Position numbers and translations under genes: made by a program
In this document: piece after piece, positions 22,700 through 35,873 of the stretch
Layout of the letters: every line of letters starts with the position of its first letter
Numbering within the stretch: position 1 is the stretch's first letter
The notes under the pieces: model-generated
What the model was told of the DNA's origin: nothing
Database searches by the model: none
Seen by the model: only the letters and a program-made list of their open reading frames with translations
Assembly (NCBI GenBank): GCA_015680685.1
Contig: MNCI01022307.1
Span: 1,045,511-1,109,510 of the forward strand
Source: Gnetum montanum
Taxonomy: Eukaryota > Streptophyta > Gnetopsida > Gnetales > Gnetaceae
DNA: 64,000 nucleotides
Direction of reading: 5' to 3'

Positions 22700-23080
22700 C
22701 TTTTGTCCTCCTTGGAGATTTCCAAGGATAGGTCCTTGATCCCTAGCCCAGCATTAATTGTGCTAAGTCATGATCTCCTCATAATAATTAGAAATTCTCC
22801 TTTATTTTATCCTATATGAATGAATAGAAAATCAGCAAAATATGACCATCCACTAATGGTGGTCACCACACCCTCCACTTATCTTGATGGAACTATGATG
22901 GATTGGTCAATAAGCTTCAATCAAATATGACATTTCTTGAATGATGGAAAGTTCTAGGATTTGCATGTCTTAAGAAATGAGATTCATAGGCACTTGTGAG
23001 TCCTTTGATCTAGAAGAGCTTTACATCATGAGTTTCTTGTTATTTGTAAATAGATCAAAGGAATTCTTGGATCTACCCTC
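22700..23080 (-). pseudogene. Retroviral-type aspartic protease region of element C
   Basis: At DNA level it follows 57930-58160 in element E, including the stretch that in E encodes YPADFLVIQ and the FPII-GRTWL flap-side block. Here frames are broken. The catalytic DSGA-type loop cannot be read. Confidence 0.6.
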
Positions 23081-23572
23081 TTCTTTGAAAGAGTTTCTAC
23101 CTTAACCTAATTACTTACTACTTAAGTAAGAATGATAGTTATAATGTTTTTATTTTTGTTTAAAGAAAGCACATGCTCACTTGAACAACCTGGTGGCACA
23201 AAAACTAGGGTTGAAGCCACAACTATAGTTTATTGCATTGATTTGGATAAGCTAATAGGTCTAGTAGCATTCTCTATATGCATTAAAATTTTCCTAAAGA
23301 AAGGATGCTTCCTAGGTTTGTATTTAAAAGTATTGGTAGTACCATACATTTGCATGTTCATAACTCTAACTGCATTCTTTTGTTGTAGTTAAGTTAGCAA
23401 TTCTCCTTGTATAGGTGACAATTGTATTAGAGGAAGTGATGTATGAGATAGCTAAGTATGTTGAAATGATTGATGAGAAATGTAGGAAGATGACTTAGCT
23501 CATGAAGTGACAAGTTTCTGATATTCTAGTAGATAGTAGTGATAGGATGCATGAGCAGAAACACTACTTTGA
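23081..23572 (-). pseudogene. Gag C-terminal/pre-protease region of element C
   Basis: Contains IQGELLT followed by QQKNAVRVMN, matching MQGELPTQPQQRNAMRVVN in element E. It continues the gag region beyond the solo LTR at 23573-24439, which interrupts it. Confidence 0.65.
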
Positions 23573-24439
23573 TGATGAGCGGTAGGTACCCCCTACGCCC
23601 AACCATATGAATCACAAGCATTCACACACAATCCGATTGAATTCCGTGGATGGGGCTAGTTGTGGCATCTAGATCGTTATGTCTTAATCATAGTTCAGTG
23701 TCTTCCCACTTGGACTAGTGGTAGCTTTGTCACATATGATTTAGTCCAAAGTAAGGCATATGATAATTGATGTTATTACAGCCTTATGCTACTTCTAACG
23801 ATAATAAGGAAATTAAGTATTTAATCTAATTAACAAGAAAAAGTAAAGTCTAAACTAGCCTACATGTGATGAGTATCCATTCTTAACCTTCCATACATGC
23901 CTTGGACTTTGTGCAACTATCGCTAGGATTACCAAGTGTGCTATTACTAAGCATACCAAATGATAACACTACTGAGTTACCAAGTAATTACACTTAAGTG
24001 CTCATGATTAGTCATATTCATTCCTTTTGATCACCAAAACAATAAATGATAAACATTAACTAAAGAAAATAATAATCATTTATGTAATTAACAATAATAA
24101 AGCTAAGTGGATACTACAATGATGGAAGTAATCCCAATCTTTATTGCCAAACATGTAACGTGTCCAAGTACATCACACTCGAATAAGGATTTCATACAAT
24201 CACTTAGCATCACACTATGGGCATGCATTGGAAATAAACTAACACCTATCTATTTCCTTCTCTATGTCTAAAATCTATTCTTTTCAATCATGTGCCTAAG
24301 TGTTGTACTTATAGGCTAGCATGAATGAGGCGATATCAAATCCCTAACATCAAAGGTTGTGCCCTAATATCGGATACTCGATAATGTGGCTTTGATGTTA
24401 GATATTTGATATCGAAGCTCTACCAAAAATGACTCATCA
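23573..24439 (-). mobile_element. Solo LTR, family A, inserted in element C gag
   Basis: TGATGAGCGGTAGG...GACTCATCA, 867 bases. Element E reads through the equivalent site without interruption, so this is an insertion rather than element C's own LTR. Flanks (minus-strand TCTAG and TCAAA) match at three of five positions, a decayed target duplication. Its U3 GATATC units are CpG-decayed. Confidence 0.75.
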
Positions 24440-26160
24440 CTAGAGAAATAGGTTGTTAGACATAGTAACCGTAAGGATCTAGTTGCTTGTAGGAATGCTA
24501 CTACCTTGGTGGTAGCAACCCCCACAATTGTGAGTTTTTCCACTATAAATGGTAATTTTTCTTGAGGTTGAGGATAAGCCCCACTTTGCAAATTCTCTCT
24601 TTCTCATTCTCCTTCCTATTTTTCCACTTGGTTAATAAGCCTTTGAATGCAATAGACTCTCATCTCTAATAGTCTCCCCTGAGCATAGACCTTAAGAATC
24701 TCTTTTATCTTATTTTCTAATCCATCAATAATATGTTTGATTTATTTCCTTTGAGAGAAGTCATGCCTAGAGCATCAATGTAAAAGCAAATAGTATCTAC
24801 CCATAGCTTTGTTAAGGGATTCATGAATTCATTATCTTCATCCTTGGATTTGCTTTTTTAGATTAAATACTTTAGAATATATCTAGTAATTATTGTTAAA
24901 AAGTTCCAACATGGTACTTCATCTACGTATGGAGTATAAATCTAAAGATCTATACCAACTCTTTGCTTCTTTGATCACTATCCTTAAAAACAACTTGAGT
25001 TTTTGTCAATCACTCTCAATGTTCTCCAATGCATAGGCATCATGGAAGGCTTGAAAATGATGTTGGGAATCAACATGGTAGCCTCCTTAAAATTTTGGAA
25101 TGTTATTCATATCTAAACATTAGATACGACTATTCCTTTGATTCCAAGTTGGGATACAAATAGCCTTCCCAATGTTAATCATCCTTCTACTGGTCAATAG
25201 GAGTTCATCGTAATCATTAGCTTCATCTAATCTCTATTGTGATGATGGCCTCTTCAATGCCCTTCATGATGTCTTCTCCTATGCCTTCATTCTTATTCTC
25301 TATCTCCATCTTCATCATGGCCTCTACATCTTTCATGTTTCATATCTTGATCTCTTTTGTTGTTCTTGATGGGTTATCTTTCATGATCCATTAATGGAGC
25401 ACTATCTCTAGCTCTACATTTGTCATCATCAAAACTTGTCAATGAGAATGACAAAAAGGATAGAAATTAGGGAGAATGGTGTTAGCTTGTCCTCCTTATA
25501 TTGTTCCTTGGTTCTTCTCATTTGAATCTATTGAAGGTCCTTGGCTTTGAGTCCCTTCTTTTTCTAGGATCCATCCCATCCCTTTCAAGATCATCTACTA
25601 AAGCTAAATGTAACCTCTGATATATGGAATCTTCAATGTAAAAGATAGGAGGTCATGAGGTAGATTGATGATCATTCAACCTTCCAATCCAATATCCCAT
25701 GTCCTCCTTTTTAGTTGGTGATGCCAGATGAAATGCATATTTGCCCTTCTCATGCTCATGCATAACTTTCATGATAGCATCTCACCTTGCTTGAGCTTTT
25801 GTTGGATAAGACAATCTAGACCTATTCTTAGCAACTCAATAGTCTCCATAACTATGACCAAGACCAAATCTTAAAAGAATAACTTGAAGCATGAAAGAAA
25901 TTAATCAGTCAAGTGAAAACACAATATTTCCTTACAAGTCTCTCCATTAAAACTATTCATCTTGATAAAAGATAAAGATAAATTCAAGATAATAAAAATC
26001 TAAATGAGCATAAGAGACTCTAGTTTCATTGGTCTATTCCATGTGTTGTCATTACCCTTACTAGTATTATCAATAGATGGGGAATTAGGCCTATGTAAAG
26101 AATCCATATTTAGTTAATTTTCTCTCTGTGTGTGTGTATGTGTGTGTTTTTAGAAATATT
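24440..26160 (-). pseudogene. Gag pseudogene of Athila-like element C
   Basis: Minus-strand pieces match gag of B, D and E: the IIDGLENKIKEILKVYAQGRLLEMR block, the NIPKF region near 25100 and the His/Asp-rich linker near 25250-25430. All frames are broken. The zinc-knuckle region cannot be read. Confidence 0.7.
26126..26148. repeat. (GT)n microsatellite
   Basis: GTGTGTGTGTATGTGTGTG tract within the element C leader. Confidence 0.9.
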
Positions 26161-26239
26161 ATATTTCTTGAAAAATAAATCATTGAACTTTGATACAACA
26201 AGCTTTTATGATGTCAACTAATTTAGAACATTAGCACCA

Positions 26240-26257
26240 TCTCCAACAATAGTGTTA
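26240..26257 (-). promoter_or_regulatory. Decayed PBS of element C (tRNA-Asp type)
   Basis: Minus-strand TAACACTATTGTTGGAGA, one base from the LTR end. It is recognisable by alignment with the PBSs at 29240, 42326 and 61001. Confidence 0.6.
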
Positions 26258-26258
26258 A

Positions 26259-26366
26259 TGATGAGCAGTGGAGTAGACCCTACACCTAACTATACAAATC
26301 ACAAAAATTGTGAGTGGCCTAATCATAATTCATAGATCAACTAAATGTGACTTATATATAGTTGAT
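26259..26366 (-). mobile_element. Truncated 5' LTR of element C
   Basis: Only the last roughly 100 bases of an LTR-A (TGATGAGCAGTGG... in plus coordinates) remain. Past the solo LTR that follows, the sequence is element B gag rather than the rest of this LTR. Confidence 0.7.
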
Positions 26367-27249
26367 TGATGAGTGGTGAGATACCCCTACACTCAACCAT
26401 ACGAATACGAGCGTAGCACACGTGATCCGTTCGAACTCTGCAGACTAAGTGCTTACACACCCCATGGAGCACTTAGGGTTAATCATTCATTGTCTTCCCA
26501 GACTTACTTGTAGTTGTCACGGTGTATGGTTAAGTAAGTCCGAGGTATATGATTTTTATAGCTTTTATGTTTTGTGTCTCCTATGCTAACAAGGTAAAGG
26601 GTTGAGAAACTAATTACTAACTCTAACTAATGAACTAAGTCTAAATTACCCAGCATCAGCATCCGTTCCCACTTACTGTACACACCCTAAACCGATGCAA
26701 CCGTGGCTACCAAATGCTAATCGTTGCTGGGATCACCACGCGTAACGCACGTGCTCGTAGTGGTCGTACTGAGGCACTTAACTAGGAGGAAAGAGTTGAG
26801 AGAATCTAATCTAGCCTAAGTGTGATGAGCATTTGTTCCTTGATTATCCATACACATCCTTAAATGCTCGTAATCAAGTCGTACTCATTCCACATTACTA
26901 GGAGATAAGGGTGAGAGAGAAAGCAATAAATCACATTAAATAAAATCCTATTCCATGCACTGCAAGGTTTATCCAGGAGGTTCTTCTTTATTGCCGTACA
27001 CAACTTGTGTTCAGGTAAAATGTTGCTTGAATAAAGATCCGTTCACTTTAGGACTCGTACTGCGGGCACGTGGAAAATATTCTATCTCTGGAGTTATCAA
27101 TCTATCAAAGTTTCCCTACTTCTAGCCTAGGATGAGGAAACAAGGAAGAGCCGCCTCTTATTTATAGATATGACGGCGCACCGCGATATCGCGTACACGA
27201 TATCGCATGGGATGCGATATCACGACGACCGCGATATCACGTCTCATCA
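26367..27249 (-). mobile_element. Solo LTR, family A, perfect target duplication TTGAT
   Basis: 883 bases from TGATGAG to TCATCA, with TTGAT at 26362-26366 and 27250-27254. It carries a GATATC array near 27180-27240 and TATTTATA (TATA box on the minus strand) near 27160. It landed exactly in the old junction between the C LTR fragment and B gag. Confidence 0.92.
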
Positions 27250-27254
27250 TTGAT

Positions 27255-29109
27255 ACATAACCATTGACACCCACCATTGTCATCTATTTTAGACCCACAA
27301 CCTCCTCTACTACAGTAGCCTTATCCTTACCCCTTTGGTGGGCACATTCAACTTCCTTCCTTCTCCTACGATCACAATCACTATTTTGATCTTTGGATTC
27401 CTCTACTATTTTTAGAGTAGTTTGGAATGTTTCGTCCAAAGAGTCCCACATTTTGTCTACTTTGCCCAAAATTTCAAAAACAAACTTTTGGATCAACAAG
27501 GTTTTGCATTGCACCATCTCATCAAGTGATGCCTCCTCCTCACTGCCATAGAACCAAACTTCCCTTTTTCTAATGGAAGGATCCTAGTTGTACTCCTCCA
27601 CACTTTCCCTTTTTCACAACTCTCCTTCTTTTTTGACAACTGGCTTAATCAGCATTTGAATCTTATGGGCTCTTAATTTTGAAAGTCTTCCTTAGGCATA
27701 GACCCTAAGAATTCTCCTTATTTCTATTCAGAGCCCATCTATGATATGGCGAACCTACTCCCTTTGAGAATAATCATGGCTAGGACATCAATGTAAGAGA
27801 GAATAGTACCTACCCATGGTTGCGTCCAAGGGTTTATGTATTCCTTCTTTTCAACCTTGGATCTACTCTCTCAAGTTAGACACTCAAGAGTACATTTGAT
27901 ACTTAGTGTTGAAGAGCTCAAGCATTGTACTTCATCTATGGATTGATTCCAAATTCAAGGACCAAACCAACTTTCAACTTCCTTGATTAGTGTCCTTGGG
28001 AACAACTTCAACTTTTGCCATTCATTTTCAATGTTTTGTAAGGCATAAGCATCATGAAAGACTTAAAGGTGGTTTCACTAGATCTGAGTTGTATCTCCCT
28101 TCGAACTTGGGGATGTTGTTCATATCCAACTACTTGATCCTGCTATCTTTCACATGCCTTGTTGGAATTCTCACTGCCTTTGTGATGTTCAACATATTTT
28201 GAGTTGCAAGAAAAGGCTCATCATAGTCATGGCCTCTGTGATGGCCATGATGCCTATGATGTCCTCTATCATCCCTTCTTTCATGGTGGCAAGCCTTCCT
28301 TGATTGCCCATGTCCCTTGTCTTGACTAGTCTGGCAAGACCTACAATCATCTCTATCTCGTTGATCACCTCCATCATGGTCCTGTTCTTTGCAGCTTCAG
28401 TTATAGCTAAATGAGGAAAAAAAGGATGTTGAAGGAGAAGAGGAAGGAGGACTAGCATCACCATGGTGCCTGCCACCTCCCCTTCTATGGTCATAGCCAT
28501 GATCATCATCATGATTCTTGTCCTTGTCCCTACCATAACTCTCACCTTTAGATCCCCCATGATCATGGAACCCGTTTTTCCCTGCACCAATATTATTGAT
28601 AGTGGACTACAAGTTTTGGTTTAGGTTGCCCTCATCAAAGACAAGGGAAGGAGATTCAGTGAATTGAGAACCCCCAGAGAAGGGATCCTTGCCATCTTTC
28701 TAGCCTAGCAGGAACAAGGGATTAGTGAACCGTTTTCCCTTCAAAGCTTCGTAATGAGCCTCCAATTGCTAATCTATTTTACATTGCACCTCAAGGGGAT
28801 GATAATCTTGAGAGTTGTGACCTTACATAATGTGTTTAGCATGGAGCCCTTGGATGCCCAACCTCATGAGAGTTTGGAGCAACATCGCAAGAATTGATCA
28901 ATCAAGTAGCAACATAATGTTGCCCTCCATGTTCCTCCACCACATTTGTTTATCTTAATGTAGGATGAAGGTGAAATCTGGCACATACTCATCAAGATGA
29001 GTATAGATCACTTTGCATTGCTAGGGCACTAATTGTTTTGACCCATTGTACCTTTAATTGGAAGTGTGCTCAAACAACGATGAAGAATCATCCTTGTGAG
29101 AAGAAGACA
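27255..29109 (-). pseudogene. Gag pseudogene of Athila-like element B
   Basis: Starts MSSSHKDDSSS at 29109, 130 bases after the PBS, like the E gag start (MSSSSNKS). It continues through a His/Asp/Arg-rich linker (28200-28600), the NIPKFEGRYNSD start of the retrotransposon gag domain, the CPSHDYSQRE and HIIDGL blocks, and the helical segment VDKMWDSLDETFQTTLKIVEESKDQ (27284-27517). The sequence ends just before the expected zinc knuckle, where it is joined to the C LTR fragment. Several stops and frameshifts. Confidence 0.8.
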
Positions 29110-29239
29110 TTTTAGTTGGAAAGAAAAATAGTGTGCTTTTAATATTATTATTATTCTCAATGATTGTGACTTTAAGGTTCATTACAACAATTTTGAATGA
29201 TATCACTAAGTCCTAGATAGCACACATAGCTAACTAAAG

Positions 29240-29257
29240 TCCTCGACAATGGTGTCA
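29240..29257 (-). promoter_or_regulatory. PBS of element B (tRNA-Asp type)
   Basis: Minus-strand TGACACCATTGTCGAGGA, one base from the LTR end. It differs from TGGCGCCGTTGCCGGGGA (complement of plant tRNA-Asp 3' end) only by transitions. Confidence 0.75.
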
Positions 29258-29258
29258 A

Positions 29259-31010
29259 TGATGAGCAACGAGTATACCCTATGCCCAATCATACGAATCA
29301 CTAGCATTCACTAAGCGATCTAGTCAAATTTCATAGAATTTAGCTCTCCAAGTACATTGGGTTCTAGGAGGTGAATCTAACCATTGCAATTGTTGTCTTC
29401 TTAGTTTTACTTATGAAGTGCAAGTGTATGGTTAGGTGTAACTGAGGCATCTAATTTTATCATTTTATCTTTTATGGTTTAATCACATGAGTGCTGGAAA
29501 CAAAGTAAATTTAATATGTAATTAATCTAGTAACTAACAAACACTTAACTAATCCTAACATAGGCATCTATTCCCACTTTTTGTACACATCTTGAACACA
29601 TTATAGTACCATTGGGTTACCAAACGTTAAGCACTACTGAGACCACCAAGAGTTAAACATATGCTCGAAGTGGTCATTGATGAACTATATTTTGTCTGGT
29701 TCTAATATTCGATATCCGATATTGAGGGCTCAAAGGCAATGTTGGATATCCGATGTCACAAGATGTGTGTTGGCCTATAGATATAGTGCTTGGACACATA
29801 GTTTGGGCATAAGTTTTGTCATAGCATAGCAAAGCTCTTGCTGTTTTTCTTCCCCAAAGTTAGAATATTTTCCCAAGTGCTAGAATATTTTCCCAAGTGA
29901 CTGCAACATGAGTCATTAAGTGTACAAATCTTTATTCAAGCACTATTATACCTGAGCATGGTAGTATATGCGGCAATAAAGATGAGCTTTCTAATAAACC
30001 TTGCAGCACTTTGGCTAGATTAAATATTTTATTTATGTATTTAATATTTCATGCAATTTCCTTTAATGTTTTCAATAATTAAGCTAACTAAGGAATTAAG
30101 CTAGCTAAGTTAAATAACAATTAATTAAGCACATAAGTACGACCACTTTGAGCATGCGCATGACACTTGGTAATCCCAACAATGCTTAACGTTTAATAGC
30201 CTAGCAACGTTATATGTGTTCAAGATGTGTACCAAAAGTGGGACCAAATACTTATATTAGGATTAGTTAGAGATTAATTAGTTAGTTAGATTAAATTAGC
30301 CATTAAAAATTATTTCATTCCTTTATTTTAAGCACCAAGAACATAAAACATAAAAATGATAAAAATTTGCCTCAATTGCACTTAACCATACCTTTGCATT
30401 TCACAAGTGTAACTGGGAAGACAACAATTGTAACGATTAGACTTCACTTCCTAGAACTAGCATATTTGAAGACTTAAGGTCTATGGAATTTAATCAGATC
30501 GCACATAAATGCTTGTGATTCATATGGTTGAACGTAGGCGTATTCACCGCTCATCAATCGTGCTTATGTTCATTATTTAGTTGATATTAATTACTTAGTT
30601 AAAGTTCATTAAAGTAAATTACAGGAATATTAAATGCATAAGGAAACATCAATCTATTTCAAATGCTGCAAGGTTTGATTAAAAAAGTTTGTCTTTATTA
30701 TTGTTCACACTATCATGCTCAAGTACATCAGTGCTCAAATAAATATCTATACACTTCTTTGACTTCTACTATAGGCACTCAGAAAATATTCTAACTATGA
30801 AGAACACAAGGTGCAAGAGCTTCACTACAACTAAAAAATGGAATGGATAAATCGTGTGTCCAAATGTTGTATTTATAGGCGAGCACACATCCCGCGATAT
30901 TGGATATGATAATGTAGCTTGTGATCCTATATCGTCAACCCAACAAAATATGAGCACACATCCACGATATTGGATATCTGATAAGGTAGCTTGTGATCCT
31001 ATATCATCAA
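29259..31010 (-). mobile_element. 5' LTR of element B, split by a nested solo LTR
   Basis: LTR-A sequence runs from TGATGAGCAACG at 29259 to 29677 and resumes at 30557, ending near ATATCATCA at about 31010. The right part contains a 73-base tandem duplication (30880-30952, 30953-31023), each copy holding a GATATTGGATAT-type unit, so the exact edge is uncertain. Confidence 0.75.
29678..30556 (+). mobile_element. Solo LTR, family A, nested in element B LTR
   Basis: TGATGAACTA...CCGCTCATCA, 879 bases, in the opposite orientation to its host LTR. Flanks GTCAT (29673-29677) and ATCGT (30557-30561) both derive from GTCGT by one transition each, and the host LTR reads ...GTCGT... at this site in sibling copies. 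Confidence 0.85.
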
Positions 31011-33064
31011 CCCAACAAAATATGATTCATGCAGGTATAGTCCAAAATGCTACCCAATAGAATTGGACTTGTGACTTAAGGTTACCCAATCAATACACAT
31101 ACTACTAAGCCAACACCTCATTGTAACTTCAATTTAATTTCTTGACAAGTAAGTAAATATTATATTACCTCCCAACAATGTTCATCATTGAGTTAAAAAA
31201 AAATTTCATCACCACTTAGAGTTACTCATATAAACAATAATTCGTAATAGAAGTGTATTTCTTTATCGTTAAATATACGACTGCAATAAAGAACCCAAGC
31301 TTCCTAAACCGACCCTCAAACCTTTAGGCTTTACGGCATTATCTTCAGGTCTGAAATTTTAATGGTTCAAATTAAAGCAACTCTCCATCTAAAATTCAAA
31401 AGAAGAACATATAAAATATGTGCATAAATTGTTTGGGTAATCAATGACGTAGAACAGGCATTGCAATACTTTGGTAGAATTCACAGGCCAAGAAAAACCA
31501 CAAATATATCTTTTTTAATTTACTCTCACCACAACTTGACAGAAACAACTACGGCTACTGTTACCACAGCACCTTTTATAAGTGCGATTTGCATGCCTGC
31601 ACGGCGCAGATTTTGCCTCAAAATCATCAATAAGCAGGTGTTTTTGCTTATTCTAAGCATGTACAGTAACTGAAAACGCATAATCACAAGTTTATCTAAG
31701 ACAAAGGCACCTGGTTCCCAGACAATGTGAATTACTTTCCAAGATTCCTTCAGTGGCACTCAATTTCAATTGCTTGACAGCAAATCAGCAATGAAACGAC
31801 TGCTACAGTGTTGCAAGGTGTCTGAATATGTTCAGGAGACGTTTGGAATCCGATCACTCATGCTGAGGCAAGCCCAATGACGTAACAAAGTTCAATAAAA
31901 GAGATTAAGAGAGAGTGATCCAGGTTCATTGAATTGTATGCATCAAACAACTAAAAATAATTGTTGTCACAGCTAGGAATGCACTAAGTCTTGTGATTTC
32001 CAGGCATTGCCAAGTTACTTCCAACTGCAGTAAGTGATAGCATCTGAAAAGATCGATTGCCAAGAAAAAATCAGGAAGCCATGATTCAAACAGTGATTCT
32101 ATCCACACAGCAAGTTGCGTCCTCGAATTGGTCTGTGTATCGGCAGTTCAGAGAGTGGACCCGATCAAAGAAATCATAAAATGGAAATGAGAGGCCAACA
32201 ACAAAGGAGAATTTAGCATTTGCCAAAAACAGATGCACAGAGGGCAATGGTGTGTTTCAGGAGAGATGGCGCCAGTGTCACTCAAAACCCAAAAGTCTCA
32301 CTTCAATTCCTGTAATTTCTTTCCTGTTTTGTCTTGTCTGCCTGATGCTGCGGATCAGAGCAGGAAGAGGTGGCTTTTCTGAGTTTCTGTGTTGACACGG
32401 CCCATCTTTCATGAAATGCAGCATTTTTCCCTGGACTGCAGGAACAAATCTCTGCTGCTTCCGTTTCATTTCATTATTGCACAAATCCATGCCCTTTGAG
32501 GTTCTAGATGATTTGATTTCGCTCTTTCCTGTATGATTTTGTTGCAGCATTGCATGATTTAGTATGCTTATATGTTCTTTCCTCTGTGATTTTGTGATGG
32601 GTCAATGCAGATCTGTCCAAGAATGTAGGCGTTGATTTAGCATGATTCTAGAAACCAGGATAACAGAATAGAGCAGAAGTGTCTCCTCAGAACCAATGAA
32701 AATGAAGCGCAAATAATTTCAATGCATTTTCTGCATGATCTTGGTGAACTTAAAAAACAATGATCGAGACGCTACAGGTATCATACACACCAACTTTGCT
32801 TACCGCTTATTTCTGCATGAGATTTGAGGTTATATAATATGCTGAAAGGCTTTGTGGTTTTAGAAAACTACCCGGCGTGAAGTATGCTGATCTCTATCAA
32901 ATTTTTTCATCTGTCCGGGAAGGAAAATTTGAATATTTCATCTACAATGAAACTGAAACTAAGATTTTATTAAGCTCAGGTAACTTTCTATTGGACTGAT
33001 TTGATATGCATAGCATGAAATTAAAATGCGATGTGATGTGTTAAATTAATTCGCATAGGTTTGA

Positions 33065-33406
33065 GTGATTGAGAAAGTGAATTTACATCAATTTCACTTT
33101 TTTACAGAAGCTGTTCGTCCTCGAACCATTTCGTTTTTGAAACCCCAACCCTCGGGCAATTTCATGATCCTTTGGAGCAGCACTAGTTTGCTTTCTCCAT
33201 CAAATTTCTTTGGAGAGTTAATAGCCTTTGAAGAATTTCCTTGTTTTATTCATGGATCACCGTATGTTCCCAATGTGCAACTGGAATTTTCTTTGCGAGC
33301 AGTTGCATTCAGAGATTTTTTTTGTGTGCCCTCTGATAATGCAATGATAAAATTTTACAATTTCTTGGCAGACTCTATGTCTTCAGCAACAAATCCTTAC
33401 TCATAA
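33065..33406 (+). other. Uncharacterised 113-codon open frame
   Basis: Includes a hydrophobic FFGELIAFEEFPCF block with weak likeness, also at DNA level, to the frame at 12042-12332. It might be a degenerate repeat family rather than a gene. Confidence 0.2.
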
Positions 33407-34676
33407 AATAACTTCTAATTGCCATTTCTGTTGTCTGAGATCAAATTAATATTAAAATCCTTGTGGTAAAAATCTTCATCATATCAATGCTAAAACCCTG
33501 GCCACTAAAGCCCTCACCGCTGAAACCTATGCATCTGGAAAAGGAATAACTTTCCAATTTCCTTTTGGCTATGCTATGCAGGCAATGGGTGGGAGATAGG
33601 TTTTAAGTATAGCATGAACAGGGTACATTGGATACTATTAGCAACAACCAGTACATATCCTGATTCTGCTACTGCTTCTGCTAAATGAGCAGAACGCCTG
33701 GGGAAACATGTGGGGTAGCAGGACTCTGTGTTTCACTGTTCTACATGTTTGTTTTCGTCATTTAGCCACTTTTTTCTCTCAAAGATGTTATATCATCTCC
33801 CTGTAAATTCATTCTTGCTATGGCAATAATATGTAGTTATGTACCTTCAATCCAAAAGATATTGTCGCTATTAAATATGTTTAGGTGTCATCCACATGTC
33901 ATCCACGCTCTTAAGCTGTTCATCTTTTCCAGGTAAAACATTTTTTTATTTGCATCTTATAAATTTTTTTCTTTCCATGTGTGTCCCGGTATGCTTAAGT
34001 TTGACAGAGGTCATTATCATGTAATATAGTAAATCTTTTGAACAGGCTCATTATCTCACTTTCTTTACACAGGAGCAAAAAATCATTCATTTCTATAGCT
34101 TATCCAAACTTAACCAAAAACAGTAATGGACATAATGTCATCGTATAAAATACCCCATTTATTTAGTCACTCCTTCCGCAAAAGACACTTTTTACCTATG
34201 GTCTACCACTACAAGACATGACCTTGTAAATATACGCAGAATAATGACAAAACCTACACAAACAAGTTGGCAAATGATTCCTTTAATCCTTGAATATTTA
34301 TAAATCAATGCATGTGGTTGGTTAAGGAATTGGAATGATAGTAAGGTGCTCATTTCTAAAAAAAAGAATTTAATATGAATCCACTGGAGAACATTAACAT
34401 TAGGCTTTTGCTCATCCACCAACCCTTGGAGGAACCACTTAAGGGATAAACACTTGGCTCCGGGTGATGAAAGAATATGGTTAGCTATCATTTGGCAGTG
34501 CTTCATTGGGATACAGCTGTCATATGATTGACACATTGACAAAGATTTTCAAAAGAATCAAAGTACATCACGCTCAAGGTCTCAATCAATCAAATGTCAT
34601 GGTTTTGGTTGGTATGGCTAACCACAGGCATTTGAGGCCATACACCTGCAACACAATCTATCATTGTTTCTTTTGC

Positions 34677-34745
34677 AAATCCATGGTCTTTGATGATTAA
34701 TTTCAGTTGTAAAGCCATGGTCTTTGATAATTAATTTCAGTTGTA
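34677..34745. repeat. 36-base tandem duplication
   Basis: CCATGGTCTTTGATGATTAA and its continuation are repeated with one or two changes. Confidence 0.85.
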
Positions 34746-35679
34746 CAATTGTGACCAGGGTTGTGAGAGTTCATTTGAATGCCACATCATGTCATAGTAA
34801 AAAACAATGCATACGACATATAACATAGACCATAGTCATTTAACTTAGTCATGCCATGATTCAAAAACCACCATCATTGCTGAAGACGTTGAATTGAAGA
34901 AGGCTACAGCGTAATAATTGCGATCATTGCCAGAGATTGTCATTTCAAATAAAACACCAAAGCTTTTTCACGGGCCCGTTGAAATCATTGCAGTAACCAT
35001 AGTGAGAATAATGACCACTTTTACCTAAGTTTTATTTTTAACATCTTTATTTACTTAATGAGTAAAAATGCCTAACGTTGCCGGCACCAGAGTTACTCAA
35101 AATAACAAAGGATTAACTTTTTTATGCTGTCCGCATAGGTTAAATGTCTCCGGCCCAGGAGAATTCTTTCTGAAACAAAGCATCTAGTCTACTTATAGAA
35201 CCATGCTTTATTTTTCATCAAAATTTTATGTAGGATAAATACAAACACTATAGATGAGGTTGTAACGTTCAACCCTCTTAATGCACGTTACTTCAAAGTT
35301 CTCAAGAAACTATATTAACCGTAACATAAAATAAATAAATAAAGGACTTTGGAAAAAAATTATTTTAATAATTCATTATTCTCCTAATGAAACCGTTGTC
35401 CCGTTACTATTAAAAAACTTAACTATGTTAGTGGCATATCCATTATTGCTAATAAGTATCTAAATTAGGTTCTAACAATTTTTGCTACCAACTACCTCAA
35501 TGTGTGAAACTTGAGACTCTTACCTATACCAATTAAATAGTTTTGTAAAATTTGTTGCATAATGCTTATTTCTTTGTAAAAGGAATTGAACTTGCACTTT
35601 TATTGAAGATGCAAATTAATAGTCATTGAAATGCAACTAGATCTAAGTTACACAAATCTAAGCTTGGAATTTTATTGTG

Positions 35680-35781
35680 AAGTTTATTTTTGATTTCTTT
35701 ACTTTCACATTAACCTTTCATAATTTTGATAGTTTATTTTTTATTTCTCTACTTTCACATTAACCTTTCATAATTTTGATT
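35680..35781. repeat. 51-base tandem duplication
   Basis: The block with CTTTCACATTAACCTTTCAT occurs twice, nearly perfectly. Confidence 0.9.
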
Positions 35782-35873
35782 GCTTGCACTTTCCTATTCT
35801 TTATGCCTTCCAACATATAGAACAAATAAATTCATTTAACATGGCTCAATTCTTTTTGTTGGGGGCAAAGGGG

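Larger units (their letters stand above)
31011..35873. other. Region without recognised genes
   Basis: Moderately AT-rich. The open frames at 31526-31759 (minus), 32278-32550 (minus), 33065-33406 (plus) and 34192-34542 (minus) have no motif I recognise. No LTR edges were found. It contains short tandem duplications listed separately. Confidence 0.5.

Noticed and set aside
23573-26366. Reading 23573-24439 as the 3' LTR of element C, giving a tiny element of 2.8 kb
   Set aside because: The gag-to-protease sequence continues on both sides of this LTR when aligned with element E, so it is an insertion inside C.
34192-34542. 116-codon minus-strand open frame as a gene
   Set aside because: No recognisable domain, AT-rich codons, and no supporting context; length is not exceptional for this much DNA.
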